From: Brassica napus
Lineage: Eukaryota > Streptophyta > Magnoliopsida > Brassicales > Brassicaceae
Length of the DNA stretch: 64,000 nt
Direction of reading: 5' to 3'
NCBI RefSeq assembly: GCF_020379485.1
Contig: NC_063435.1
Coordinates: 2,728,001 to 2,792,000, forward strand
Both the position numbers and the translations under genes were made by a program. Under the pieces are notes generated by a model. The model had not been told where the DNA came from and did no database searches. It worked only from the letters and a program-made list of their open reading frames with translations. Positions 25,430-37,603 of the stretch are shown here, piece by piece. Position 1 is the first letter of the stretch, and every line of letters begins with the position of its first letter.

Positions 25430-25735
25430 AGGATCCAGTGCCGCTGCCAACAGAAGATCTTGGACATCCCTAAGTCTCTTACTCTTAGGTGGTTTGAAGG
25501 TGAAGAATGTTGTCACTGGTGATGTTTCGGATTTGAAAGTGTCTAGGTTGTTCTTTGCGATTGGTCATGAGCGGCAACGAAGTTCTTGGATGGGCAGCTT
25601 GAGTTTGATGAGGATGGGTATTTGGTGACCAGGCCTGGTACCACTAAGACGAGCATGGTTGGTGTGTTCGCTGTTAGGGATGTGCAAGACAAAAAGTATA
25701 GGCAGGCCATTACAGCTGCAGGAACTGGTTTGTTT
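25430..25735 (+). pseudogene. Captured fragment of NADPH-thioredoxin reductase (NTRA/NTRB type)
   Basis: A frame reading [20 protein letters not shown] then FFAIGHE, followed after a shift by [20 protein letters not shown], and then [20 protein letters not shown] and GTG. This is the C-terminal FAD-binding part of plant NTR. The change GVFAAGD to GVFAVRD destroys the conserved FAD-binding GD motif. There is a frameshift near 25575 (extra bases between GHE and FLDG). The upstream NADPH domain and the last residues are missing. It lies within the Helitron, so transduplication of a host gene piece is the simplest explanation. Confidence 0.85.
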
Positions 25736-28278
25736 TTTCACATCTCTTTTTACGTTTCTAGAATAGTACATAATAGACTATATGATATTTGATTGTTGCT
25801 TATTACATAGTGGTTTAAGGAACCCTTTTTAGCTTTACATTAGCTTTTATTGATGGAACCCATTTCATTTGCTCAATGTGTTTTGCGCTGTTTACCATTT
25901 CATTTGTGAGACCATTCTAAGTGGTTTCAGGAGTCTATTGTTGAAGTGAACAATTTTTTAAAAATGTTTGATTTCTCTGTTCAAAGTGAGTTGGGTTTTT
26001 GAAAGTCATTAGCTTTTTGGTGGAACCCATTCATCTTCTCAAAGTGTGTGGCTTTGTATATCATTTGGTTGAGACATGATTTGTGTTTGCTATAGAGTGT
26101 TCATGTGGTGTGTGGTTAAAGTCAAAGTGCCTGCTTTTGTTTGTATATCATTTGATTAACTTAAGTAAGTAGTTTGAGACATGATTTGTGTTTGCTCTAT
26201 AATGGTCCTGTGGTGTGCGGTTAAAGAGTGTGACCACTATTAGTCTACTAAAGAGTGTGAGTATTTGTTGCAAGACCCCTGCTCAGCTCCTGATGGAAGA
26301 ATGGCGATATCATCGAGACGGTCATGGAACAAGCTAGCAGTGCAGGTCCTAACAACGTCGCTTGATCTCCTTGGAACAAACAAAAGGGATTTAACCATTA
26401 AATTAGTCACTTTTAAAGTAGTTGGAGTTTTATGATGAGAGTATCTTAATTATATTGAATGATTTTCCATGGTTTTGATACATATACACACTCTTTTTTG
26501 TATCTTCTTTGTTATAGAGTCAAAAACATTGTAAACAAGGCTAAATTTATTTACAACAAACAAGGTAAATATAAAATGATGATAAAATATAAAGAATTTG
26601 AACGACAGACAGCACAAATCACTCATACTATATTTTTATTTATTTTTTCCTTTTCTTTATATTTCTTATTTTTCCTTTTTCACCTTACTAATAAAATTAT
26701 TAGAATAAATATAATATAAAAAATATCACACATAAAAATAAACAAAGGCCAAGAAACAACCATAACTGTTAATAATATCAATTACTAACATTCTACAAAA
26801 CAACTATAATAACTTTGACAAAGAATTCTTCTAAATAAAAATATCAATCATTCTCCACTATTTTATAAAATCTTAAAAAAATATAATAGTATTAAAAATT
26901 ATTATCTCATTCTCTTTTGATCGAATCCGATGGATTTATGTATTTTATAATGTTACAAAACATAAAACACTATAAAGTTACAATTTAAGATTCGAACAAC
27001 AAAAATACTAAGAATTCGATCATTTTTAGGTATATAATTCAAATTTGGTGTAGATAAAATAATCATACTCACACCCAAGCTAATATAAAATAAAATTTAC
27101 ACAAAATTAGATTTTTTATAAGAACTGATTCATCAAATCCCGCGCGAAGCGCGGAACTCTCCTAGTTTCCAGATAAAGAGGAGCAATATTTAGGTACTTA
27201 CAAGCGGGCTGTGTGAGCAATCGTGTGCCTCCAGATCCAGGTATAGCACCCTCTTCTTCCTTAAGATACTCTTCATCTTCCTCTTCTTCAGTTAGTTTGG
27301 AAGCATGACGACCCCTGAAGATTAAGTGAAACCCCCATAAATTAAAGATCATATCTCATGAAACTTCAGATGATTAACCACAATATGTTTTTAGATCATG
27401 AACATTCAGCGCACCTTCCTTTCCCCTTCTTCTGAGACCGAGAAGGCTCACTTTTAGCAAAATGTGCAAACAACTCGGTTTGTTGCAGAAGATATTTCAA
27501 TCCTCACTTCCCTTTATTTTTCTACATACATAGAACGATAGAAGAATATTCAATGCCTCGGGATGTAAAAGACAAACAGCACACAAATCATAACAATTTA
27601 ATACTAGCTTACCATATCAGCATCAATGGAAGCATTTTGGGCGTCTAAAATATCCTGAATTTTCTTCTTCTTCAACTTCTGCATTTCTCTAAGCCTAGCC
27701 TTCTCACGTTTGCTGATTTCAGCTTTTTTATTATCTGCTTCGTCCTACATATGCTCATCAAATCATGAAAGGAGTCAATTATCCTCACGAGTCCCATTAA
27801 TGTACCACCATAATGAGCAACTATTCAATTAGGAAGCCCAAAAGAAACCCTAATAACCGTCGTTAAATAAGAAATTCAAAATTTCAAGCAAACTAACGGC
27901 GAACATGAGAATGGATATTCAAATCGAAAATTACCTCGTCGGCGTCATCTTCTACAGGGACAACCTCGTCGTCAGATGCGGGTGCTTCCTCGTCGGAGTC
28001 CGCCGAGCGAGCAACGGCCTGGAGCTCCTTATCATCATCTTCCTCCACATTCACCTGATCGTTAACTTGCGCCTCTTCCTCAGATGAGTAAGCCTCGTCT
28101 GAAGAAACTTCGCTCTTAGAAGCTTTCGCCATGGACGCCGAGGGTTCCTGTGGGTAGAGCAAAATCAAAAGTGAATTTTAATGTGGAAGCAACGATTAAA
28201 ATGAATCAAAGACCCGACGCTTTAACGACCGTATCTTCCGGCTCAGATGTGCCACGTGGATTTTCGGTATAAACAGAA

Positions 28279-28370
28279 TTTCCCGCCACCTGAGTTTTCG
28301 GAAATTCCCGCCTTGGACTTTAGTGGGCCAATAAGGCCCATGGGCCGATATCCATTTATCCCGCCGAATA
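28279..28370. promoter_or_regulatory. Cluster of E2F-like and TGGGCC motifs upstream of the CHR17-like gene
   Basis: TTTCCCGCC at 28279-28287 fits the plant E2F consensus. Related ATTCCCGCC (28304-28312) and TATCCCGCC (about 28357-28365) follow, with GGCCCATGGGCC (about 28335-28346) in between. Such motifs drive S-phase and growth-related genes, which suits a chromatin remodeller. The region also lies upstream of the divergent lipase gene at 28794, so it may now serve that gene or nothing. Confidence 0.5.
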
Positions 28371-28793
28371 TGACACGCTACAGTTGAAATTCCAGTAATG
28401 CCCTTATTAAGAGCGAAACACGCTAGTAACGCCTTTGCGTATAAAGGAGGATGAAAGTGGAATTTTGATTTTAAATAAAAGAAGATTCGTATTTCTTCGC
28501 ACGTTTCTTCATCTGAGCGAATCGTCGTCATCGCAAGATCACGCTCTCCCATCCTATATCTGTCGCCGTTAATGTTATAGCTGGGTGGTAATATCTCCGA
28601 TCACGAGAGAAATTTCGTATCGTGGTCAAAGAAGTAAGCTTTCCTTCGCTTGATTTGATCCTCGGTGGATTTTAAAATTTCTGGATTTGATTACTGAACT
28701 ATCTTTATTAGAAGGTTTTGTTTGTTTACTTTCTTCCTATTTTTGCTCAATTTTCCCCGATTTTGATATGAATGTTGACCTTCTTGGCAGAAT

Positions 28794-31164
28794 ATGGGGC
28801 AGAGGAGATGGTTATTATTGCTGGCAATTTTTGCTTTTCTTCTTTCCTTTTCAAGTGGAACAGCTGGTAATGAAACTTCTATATTAATTCTATGTCTCTT
28901 TCCATTCCAAGAGCGTTGATTTTTCAGTTTTAGACAATGAGCCTTCAAACTTAAGTGTATTGGTAGCTTCTTTGAAAAAACATAAATTAAAATATTTATA
29001 CTCTGGCTACAACACAATGTAAAGTTGATTTTTTCCCACTGGAATAAGGAACCATGAAGATATCAAAGCATTGATTTTGAAGCTTTTATGATACCCACAT
29101 TTCTTATATGTACTTGGTATATGAGTTGTGAGCTATAACTAGATCAAGAGACTGAAACAAGTAAATTTTATGGTGACTTCTTCTTGTATTTGCAGTTCTC
29201 AAGTTGAAGAGCGATGATGGTAAACCTCTTTACAACCATACTCTTACCATGACACTTGTGGAGTATGCTTCTGCGGTAAGCTAACATGGTAGATACTACA
29301 GTGATCAAAAAGACATTTTAATCTACTGTTTACGTTATTCTTCTACGGAATGCATGCCATTTATCTCTCTAAGAATACAGTGAACTAGATGCACTGCTAT
29401 AAAAGAACCATTATGTTGATGAAAATTCACCAGATATTGGGTGAATCATGTTTATATATTTATGCAGGTCTATATGTCTGATTTGTCAGAACTCTTCAAT
29501 TGGACGTGCAAAAGATGCAATGGTTTTACAAAGGTATAACAAAATATTGAGGCAAAATCACTGTTTGAAGCCACATTATATCAAAAGCTAATAGATCCAA
29601 TTCGGCATTCTAATGTGATTTGGATGGTGCAGGGTTTCGAAGTAATAGAGATAATATTTGACGTTGAGCACTGCCTACAGGTCTGCCGTGGTATCATAAG
29701 ATACATCTGGACACAATGTCTCTCACTGATCAACTTTTAATAATATTATTACCTGTTACTTGTAAACAACAGGCATATGTTGGGGTGGCTAAGGATTTGA
29801 ATGCTATTGTTATTGCATTCCGGGGAACTCAAGAACACAGGTATCGTTCTTGTCACTCTAATCATGAAGCTACCCCTTTTGTCTCAACTTGGTTGATTAA
29901 GCCAAAACATGTGCAGCATACAAAATTGGGTCTCAGACCTGTTCTGGAAACAACTCGATCTTAATTATCCTGACATGTCAGATGCAATGGTACGCTTGAA
30001 TTCGAACTTTTGCCATCGAGACATTAATGTAGTAAGGTGGAGTTTGTAATAGTGGTTTACACTGGCAGGTTCACCATGGATTTTATAGTGCTTATCATAA
30101 TACAACTGTACGGCCCGCAGTGTTGGCTGCAGTAAAACGAGCGAAGGATTCCTATGGTCCGAACATCAACATCATGGTGACTGGTCATTCAATGGGAGGA
30201 GCCATGGCTACCTTTTGTGGGCTAGACTTAGTAGTAATCATATTTGTCTTTATCTTATGTTATGTCCTTTGAAGTTGTTCATTCACGTTGATTTGGATGT
30301 AAATCTCAGGTAAATGGAGGAGAAGAAAACGTGCAGGTCATGACATTTGGGCAACCTCGTGTTGGGAATGCAGCTTTTGCATCTTACTATAGTTTGCTTG
30401 TGCCTAACACCTTTCGGATCACGCATGCCCATGATATAGTTCCTCATCTGCCTCCTTACTACAATCATTTTCCTCAAAAAACATACCACCACTTCCCAAC
30501 AGAGGTAACATCGTTTCCTCAGTCCACTGGATGTTCTTAAGAATGATATTTTAAAAAATTTAAAGCTATTTCATGAAAAAAAAACTGGACTACTCGGGTG
30601 ATGTTTCCAATGTCTTGAGTGTAATTTCTCCGATTGGTTTATAAACTGTGTGGAAGATGTGAAAGAGGTAATGGTGTGTTTCGGCTTGCAGGTGTGGCTA
30701 AGAGATGTCAGTTCTTTGAATCATAGTGTGGAGAAAGTTTGCGACAACACCGGTGAAGATCCCACATGCAGCAGGTAAACAACCTGGTGATATAAGCCTT
30801 GTATACTAGCAAGAACAAGATTATTGTATACTACCATAGTTCAACTATTGGTCAGGAATCATTACAGCAAGGCTTATGTTTCCATGTTTTAGCTTAGTTA
30901 CCAGACATTTATTACACGATTCCAGTATAATTCTTGGTTGCTTGTTGTTTCAGATCGGTGAAGGGCAATAGCATTGCAGACCATCTAAGGTACTTTGGGG
31001 TAGAGTTGCATTGTGAGACTTGGAGACAATGCTCAATAGTGATGAGCCATGAGATGGATAGATTCAGCAAGAAGGATTCAAAGGGTAACCTAATCATGTC
31101 GCGGGCTGTTACTTCCACCAACGGTAACAAAACAGAAACTATTATTGAAAATGGGGATCTTTAG
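28794..31164 (+). CDS. Class 3 lipase (alpha/beta hydrolase), tandem copy 1
   Basis: Ten exons: 28794-28866, 29196-29275, 29468-29533, 29633-29680, 29773-29840, 29917-29989, 30069-30233, 30310-30504, 30692-30774 and 30954-31164, giving 353 residues. The start MGQRRWLLLL and the following hydrophobic run form a secretion signal peptide. The core has AIVIAFRGTQEHSIQNWVSD (oxyanion region) and the nucleophile elbow GHSMGGAM with Ser at about 177. FGQPRVGN and NTFRITHAHDIVPHLPP follow, with the likely catalytic Asp at about 233. Family members hydrolyse triacylglycerol or other esters; the substrate is unknown. By synteny it corresponds to At5g18630/At5g18640. The frame is intact. It is divergent from the dead ISWI gene and in tandem with the next lipase. 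Confidence 0.95.
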
Positions 31165-31900
31165 TCTATAGGAATCAGTTGATTCAAGTCTTGGTCAAGC
31201 AAAGCTTGTTTCAAAAGGAGATTTCGGTGTTGGAGAAAGAAAGTGTATAGATACATATAATCAAGACTTTGTAAATAGGTTGTAGGTTGATAGCATGTAG
31301 CAGAAAAAAATGAACAACCAGATTATATTTTTTTATACCATTACCACATAGATGTTGGATTCAAATATGAAAAAATGTAAATGGGATATATTGTATGGTA
31401 ACGAAATAGTTTTATTTCAAGTATATAGCTATATCAAAATCATGTGTTTGTTTGGATGAATGTAAAGTAATATTGTAATCTGTGGCTTTACATGATTGCG
31501 AACCCACTGGAGGACAAAGCGTCTCTTGTAGAGTCTAGAAACGGCTTTCATCGGTCAACAAAATACATGTATAGTTCCGATAATACCCTTACTATTAACC
31601 AACACGAGTCTCTTCTTCGGTGTTGCGTGTAAAGGACGAAACTGGAAATTAGTAAGAAAAAACGAATATTCGTATTTCCTCGCAGTTTCTTCTTTGGATA
31701 TATAAATATTCAGCCGAGGATTATCTAAAATGTATATCCAAATAGGTGGCTTGAGGATTTGATTCGCTTGTGTTGATACTCAGTTTCTGTCTGGTTTGAT
31801 TCCTCAACTGTTTTGATTAGCTCAAGTTTACTCTTATTATTTCTTCATGAACAGAAAGATGATGTGCGTTGTGTTTATTGGCATCTTCTTGTAGAAGAAC
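31165..31900. other. Spacer between the tandem lipases
   Basis: Contains the 3' untranslated region of lipase 1 and the promoter and leader of lipase 2. The segment at about 31650-31870 resembles the leader of lipase 1 in its CGTATTTCCTCGC-type and GATTGATTCG-type words, consistent with tandem duplication. No gene is seen. Confidence 0.5.
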
Positions 31901-33853
31901 ATGGGACAAAAGAGATGGTTCCTGTTCTTGCTGGCATTTATTGCTTGTCTTCTTTTCTTTTCACGTGGGAGAGGTAATAAATGGAACTTATGTTTCCTTT
32001 CTGATTCTGTCTCTTACCTTTCTGGGAACTTCACTTTTCAACTCTCTCTCTCTCTCTTTCTCTGCCTAATTAAGATATGGTGTGAGCTTCTCTCTTCTAT
32101 TTGCAGTTATGTTGAAGAGCTATGATGGACGACCTGTTTACAACCATACACTTGCCTTAACACTTGTGGAGTATACTTCTGCGGTAAGCTGATACCAAAT
32201 TACTACATTATCTCTAATATTATCTGCAAGGTAACCAGGACTCCAGGAGTTAATACTGCATGTGTAATAATCTTCATATTTTTCATATATCGTTACTAGC
32301 ACTACTAGAGAGATTAAGCAAGTAAGTACATCAGATTGATGAATCAAGTTTATATATGCACGCAGGTGTATATGTCTGATTTGGCACAACTCTTCACTTG
32401 GACCTGCGAAAGATGCAATGGGTTGACAAAGGTATAATAACATTTCCACTTTTTAAAGCCACAAGTACGTGTAGCTTCAGTTGTGTATTCTAATATGGTT
32501 GAAGGGTTTCCAAGTCATAGAGATCATAGTTGACATTGAGTACTGCCTACAGGTCTGCCACTGTATCTTTAGCTTTATGAGGACATCCTTTTCTTTTATG
32601 AATATCAGTTCATTTTAAATTGTTACAACAACAGGCTTATGTTGGTGTGGCAAAGGATTTGAATGCTATCATTATTGCATTCCGGGGAACTCAAGAACAC
32701 AGGTATCACTCTTAAGCTACTACACCTTTTGTCTAAACTTGGTTGATTAAGCTAAAATTTGTGCAGCATACAAAACTGGATCTCAGACTTGTTTTGGAAA
32801 CAGCTTGATCTGAATTACCCTGATATGCCAGATGCAATGGTAACGCTTTAACCAACAAGTTCTTTTTGTCATCTGGATTCTTATATTCTGAACGATGGTC
32901 CTACATTGTCAGGTCCACCATGGCTTTTATACTGCTTACCACAATACAACTGTGCGGCCTGCAGTTTTGGGTGCAGTAAAACGGGCGAAGAAGTTCTATG
33001 GGGAGAACATCAGCACCATCATGGTGACTGGTCATTCAATGGGAGGTGCCATGGCTGCCTTTTGTGGGCTAGATCTAGTTGTAACCATCCTTGACTTAAA
33101 ACTAACTTTATTTATATGTTATGGTTATGTTCTTTGAATTTGTTAACTGACTTTGGGTTGAGATGTAAATTTGCAGGTAAATGAAGGAGAAGAAAACGTG
33201 CAGGTCATGACGTTTGGGCAACCTCGTATTGGGAATGCGGATTTTGCATCTTACTACAGTTTGCTTGTGCCTAATACCTTCAGGATCACGCATGACCATG
33301 ATATAGTTCCTCATCTGCCTCCTTACTTCTATTATTTCCCTCGTAAAACATACCACCACTTCCCAACAGAGGTAACAAAAGTGTTCATCCGAGTAACAGC
33401 TTTTGAGATCTTTATGCAAACATTTTGGTAATAGTGTGTGTCGGGTTGCAGGTGTGGGTGAGAGAACTCAGTGTTTTGAAACTTGTTCGTTTTGGTGTGG
33501 AGAAAGTTTGTGACAACACCGGTGAAGATCCTACATGCTGCAGGTAGTAACTAACTTGTTTCACTTGGTACATCATATTATGTTTCATGTTCTCACTTGT
33601 GTACAGTTCAGGTAGTAACTAATCTGTTGTCTTTTGTTATTTCAGATCGGTGATGGGAAGAAGCATATCTGACCATTTAACTTACTTTGGGGTGGATTTG
33701 ATGTGTGAGAGTTGGAGACAATGCAACATAGTGATGAGCAATGAGGTGGAGAGGTACAGCAGGAAAGATTCAAAGGGTAATATATTCCTGTCTCGGACAG
33801 TTCCCTCCACTGAAACGAATACTCTATCCAAAACAGGAGTCTCTAGTATATAG
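31901..33853 (+). CDS. Class 3 lipase (alpha/beta hydrolase), tandem copy 2
   Basis: Ten exons at the same positions as copy 1: 31901-31973, 32107-32183, 32366-32431, 32505-32552, 32635-32702, 32767-32839, 32913-33080, 33177-33371, 33452-33543 and 33646-33853, giving 355 residues. It starts MGQKRWFLFLLAF, a signal peptide. The nucleophile elbow GHSMGGAM, FGQPRIGN and FRITHDHDIVPHLPP are all kept. Exon 2 is one codon shorter than in copy 1, exon 7 one codon longer and exon 9 three codons longer. Frames are intact, so both copies could be active. Confidence 0.95.
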
Positions 33854-34670
33854 TAGCTGGTTGATTGAACAAGAATGGTTGCTTGAAAGGGTGAGGTTGG
33901 GAGACATAAATGTGAAGGAGGAAGAAGAAGGGTTCTTTGATTCTTTGTGGTTGTAAAAGATAGTGTACAGATAATAATCAAAGCTTTGTAAATAGGTTAT
34001 CAGTTGATAAGACAAAAAAACATGTAAAGATCTCATAGAAATTGGATTCAAGTTATGTATATATGTGAATGAATATCAAATTGTATTTCTCTGTTCTTTC
34101 AGATACTAAAACTACTCTACCTCTCTCTCTTTTTTACCAATCAATCAAGCAAGGTGTAAGTGCATGTGGCCTTTTGGTCCTTGTTGTGAATCTAAAGCTG
34201 AGCAGATCCTGTCTGAATGTGATATTCAGTTTCTGCAAGAGCAGACAAAACATGTCTTCTTGCCTCTTTCTTTTAGGACCAGGAATCACTAACTTTAGCC
34301 GTCCATAAAACTATATAGCTGGTAAACAAATAGGTGATTTATTATTAGTAAAGAAAGTATTGGGGAATAAGAAATAAATAGAAATAACGATCAAGAAATG
34401 TGATTGGTCAAATAAAGCGGCACTCTCTGTTACGGTTTGTACTTTGTAGCCATGTCATCCCATCCTCCTCCCTCCCTCCACTTTTTTCACCTTATCTTTA
34501 ATTTATTCCGTTTCTTTTAAAGCTTCACGAACTCCCAAGCTAACAAGTAAAACAACAACATTCACGAGGAGAGAGAGAGAGAAAAGAATTGTCAAAAAAG
34601 CAAGGTAGATAGATTAGATAGAAAGAGAAAGAGAGTCCCCCTCCATCGGGCATTGTCTCCTCCTGTTCTC
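33854..34670. other. Spacer between lipase 2 and the MIEL1-like gene
   Basis: Contains the lipase 3' end and the leader of the E3 ligase gene, with GAGA-rich tracts at about 34568-34635, typical of plant 5' leaders. No other gene is seen. Confidence 0.5.
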
Positions 34671-36567
34671 ATGGAAGATTCACCCAATGATCATCGCCTT
34701 CATTTTGGCATCATGGGTTTCGGGTAAATAAAGATCTCCTCTGTTTCTCCTCTCTTTTACTCTGTTTTATCAGATCAATGTTTCCTGATCTGATTCATGG
34801 GGCACTTTTCACAAAGTCTCTTCCTTTTTCCATATCTGATTCATGGGTTTTCGAAAAGTTTCTATTTTTGGCCTGTAACAATAAGATCTGTCTCGATCCA
34901 GAAACTTTGATAATTCTCAATTGTGTCAATTTGAAGCTGTTTCTGATCAATATTAAGATCGTTTCTCTTCCATGTATGTTAGGTGTGAGCATTACAGGAG
35001 GAGATGCCAAATCAGAGCTCCTTGTTGCAACGAAGTCTTCTCTTGTCGCCATTGTCACAACGAGACCACTGTAATATCTATTCTCAACTTACTGTCCGAA
35101 ATTACTTTTTCTGTTATGTCCCAACCCTAAAAAAAAAAATCATCCTTCCTTTGTTAAAACAGAGCACTTTGCGGAATATTTACGACCGTCATGAGCTTGT
35201 TCGTCAAGACGTTAAACAAGTACACGATCCCATTCTCTTAACTGAACTATATGATCTCAGCAAGTTTGCATTTTTTTTTCTTATCTGTTGCATCTTATGG
35301 TGGTTTCTTTCTTTTTCAGGTGATTTGTTCTGTTTGCGATACAGAGCAGCCGGTAACTTTTCTCATCATTATAGTCTGAATTGCTATATAACTATTCTTA
35401 TGAGTTATGATGATCACTCACGTATCAGGTAGCTCAAGTTTGCTCCAACTGTGGTGTCAACATGGGTGAATACTTTTGCAATATCTGCAAGTTCTATGAT
35501 GATAATGTAAAGAAGTTTTGATTTGAATCCTCTTTCTTGTCGGTATTTGATTCTAATCATAGCTCTTGTGTTGTCCTGTTCCAGATTGAAAAAGAACAGT
35601 TCCATTGTGATGACTGTGGAATCTGTAGGTGAGGATCTTTTGTACATTCTTCTTTATTGTAGTTCTTTTTAGAGTTGTGTAATGAGTTTCTTATTTTTAA
35701 CGTGTTGCAGAGTTGGTGGGCGTGAGAACTTCTTCCATTGCAAGAAATGTGGTAAACTAACTTATTCATTTTCAGAAAAAAAAAACAAAAAAAATGTTTG
35801 TTGACTCATAAAATGATCCATTTTCTTGCTATTAGGATCTTGTTATGGGATTGGTCTGCGGAACAACCACCGCTGCGTGGAGGATTCAATGCGACATCAC
35901 TGTCCCATTTGTTACGAGGTACTGTATGTGTGTGCGTTAGGGTCTTTAGGCTATAACTTTACAGCTGAAAATTTTCAGAAGATCATATAGTATGCTTTTG
36001 TTGATGCAGTATCTATTTGACTCACTTAAAGAAACTACAGTGATGAAATGCGGACACACAATGCACTGTGAATGCTATCATGAGATGCTCAAACGTGACA
36101 AGTAATTTCACTCTTTTCTTGTTGGCTATTTGCCTCTCTGTTTAAATCTTGAATGTGTGTGTTTTTTGTTTGATGTAGATTTTGTTGTCCGATTTGCTCA
36201 AGGTCAGTGATTGATATGTCTAAAACATGGCAGAGGATGGATGAAGAGGTTAGTTTCAAACTCCATTGTTGAATCTTTGTATAAGTACATTAAATCTCAT
36301 AATTATATTCATTGGTTTTTCTTAGGTTGAAGCCATTTCTATGCCTTCAGATTACCGTGACAAGAAGGTAAATAATTTTCTTTGTTTCTGTCACTCGAAC
36401 TTGAAAGTTACTAACAAGATTATGTGTGTTGCATTCAACAGGTTTGGATACTATGCAATGACTGTAACGACACAACACAAGTCTACTTCCACATAATAGG
36501 ACAGAAGTGTGGACATTGTAGATCTTACAACACTAGAGCAGTCGCACCTCCTGTTTTTCCTCAATGA
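34671..36567 (+). CDS. MIEL1: MIEL1-like RING/CHY zinc-finger E3 ubiquitin ligase
   Basis: Twelve exons: 34671-34723, 34983-35070, 35163-35219, 35320-35352, 35429-35506, 35585-35628, 35711-35751, 35836-35918, 36010-36101, 36179-36248, 36326-36367 and 36442-36567. All phases join, giving 268 residues (Arabidopsis MIEL1 is 267). Domains in order: CHY zinc finger ([10 protein letters not shown] to about residue 90), CTCHY finger ([21 protein letters not shown]), a C3H2C3 RING (CPICYEYLFDS to CCPICSRS), and a C-terminal zinc ribbon ([12 protein letters not shown]). In Arabidopsis, MIEL1 ubiquitinates MYB30 and related MYB factors and dampens defence, ABA and wax responses. All zinc ligands appear present. 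Confidence 0.96.
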
Positions 36568-37435
36568 CTAAAACCTATAGATCTTTCAAGTATTGCCACC
36601 AGAAAGCAACCAAGAACTCTTGTTGCTAGGGGCAAAGATTGATGATTGGTTATATAACAGAAAAGGATATAAAAAGATTGATTGGTCACAAAAGCAAAAA
36701 CACACATTTGTCTTCTTCATGATTCGATTTGTTTGTTGTTCTTATATTGTCATGTATAATATACTTGTTATATATTCTTGATCCAGGGGAAAAACTTACC
36801 TGGATATAAATGTTTTCAGAGATTTGCTGAAATCTAAGGCTTATTAGATCAGATAATACATGTTGCAATGTGTGTGTTTCTCTATGGTTGTTTGGATCAA
36901 CGAATGTCTCAAATTCACAGATACTTTATAATCTCATTAGTTACATACACTACAGGTCAAAACTCATTTTGCATTAAACTTTCCACTAGAAGAACTGTTC
37001 TCTGAGCTCTTGACCCCTGCCATTCTCAAACAAGTCTTAAGCGTGTGTATCACGTAACTAGGACTCTTCTCTTCACTATACTCTCCCTGTCTCTGGATCA
37101 AGAATCAACATACTCTCTGCCGCGTAACTTCATCACCAAACACAAAAGATAAAATTTCAACAACAGCCCCGCATATTTGACGTTATTTCAGTTGTAACCA
37201 AATAGTTTGTTGTATACTTGTATGGTGAAAACTCGGTTGAGATTATGTGATTTATATCATTCTGACCAATCTAATTTGTTAACAAGAGAGGACAAAACCA
37301 TTGTCAAAGAACCAAAACCAAATACCTTATTTATCACTAATCAAGAACCAAAACACATACATGTATAAGAGAAAAGGATCCGAAGTAATCTTTTTTTTGT
37401 AGAGTTGTTGTGATCTGATATAGCTAGATGGTTGG
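36568..37435. other. Spacer, no gene seen
   Basis: Contains the 3' untranslated region of the MIEL1-like gene and AT-rich sequence. No ORF with conserved motifs. Confidence 0.5.
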
Positions 37436-37603
37436 TCAACGGCACCGGGCAACACGAACGGATGTACGGCGTTCGTTGGAGGTGCAGACAGCCATGACAG
37501 AGAGGCAGACGACCACCATGATGAGGAGATGTAATAGTAAACTAGAACCATCGTCGCCACCACCACCACCACCACAACACGAAGACATGCACATCCCACC
37601 CAT
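37436..37603 (-). CDS. Small Cys/Gly-rich membrane-anchored or secreted protein, hypothetical
   Basis: A 55-residue frame starting at the ATG at 37603. It begins MGGMCMSSCC, then a run of six Gly from GGT repeats, then DDGSSLLLHLLIMVVVCLS, a likely membrane segment or signal anchor, and a basic end (SNERRTSVRVARCR). I do not recognise a family with certainty. Base composition is much more GC-rich than the surroundings, and codons look gene-like. An overlapping longer minus-strand frame reads the same DNA as poly-Val and seems spurious. It may instead be noncoding. Confidence 0.45.
   Translation of the reverse strand: MGGMCMSSCCGGGGGGDDGSSLLLHLLIMVVVCLSVMAVCTSNERRTSVRVARCR

Larger units (their letters stand above)
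23920..27165 (+). mobile_element. Helitron (3.2 kb) inside an intron of the CHR17-like pseudogene
   Basis: The 3' end shows the hairpin CCGCGC-GAA-GCGCGG at 27140-27154 followed by AACTCTC and CTAG ending at 27165, then T. The proposed 5' end is TCTAATAACATAAAGTAGAA at 23920, preceded by A, with CACGTCAC and CACGTGTC motifs soon after, as in other crucifer Helitrons. The insertion is between A and T with no target duplication. Inside are an RPA-like relic and a thioredoxin reductase fragment, both broken. No Rep/helicase gene is present. The 5' end is less certain than the 3' end. The 3' end is 36 bases beyond the splice donor of CHR17-like exon 4. Confidence 0.78.

Noticed and set aside
25221..25628. 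A 135-residue plus ORF as an intact thioredoxin reductase gene
   Set aside because: Only its end matches NTR; the start is unrelated, and a frameshift and the GVFAVRD change show that it is a captured dead fragment.
37327..37599. A 90-residue minus ORF with a poly-Val run
   Set aside because: The GGT repeats read in another frame give Gly after CC, which looks more like a real small protein, and the ORF runs on into AT-rich sequence.
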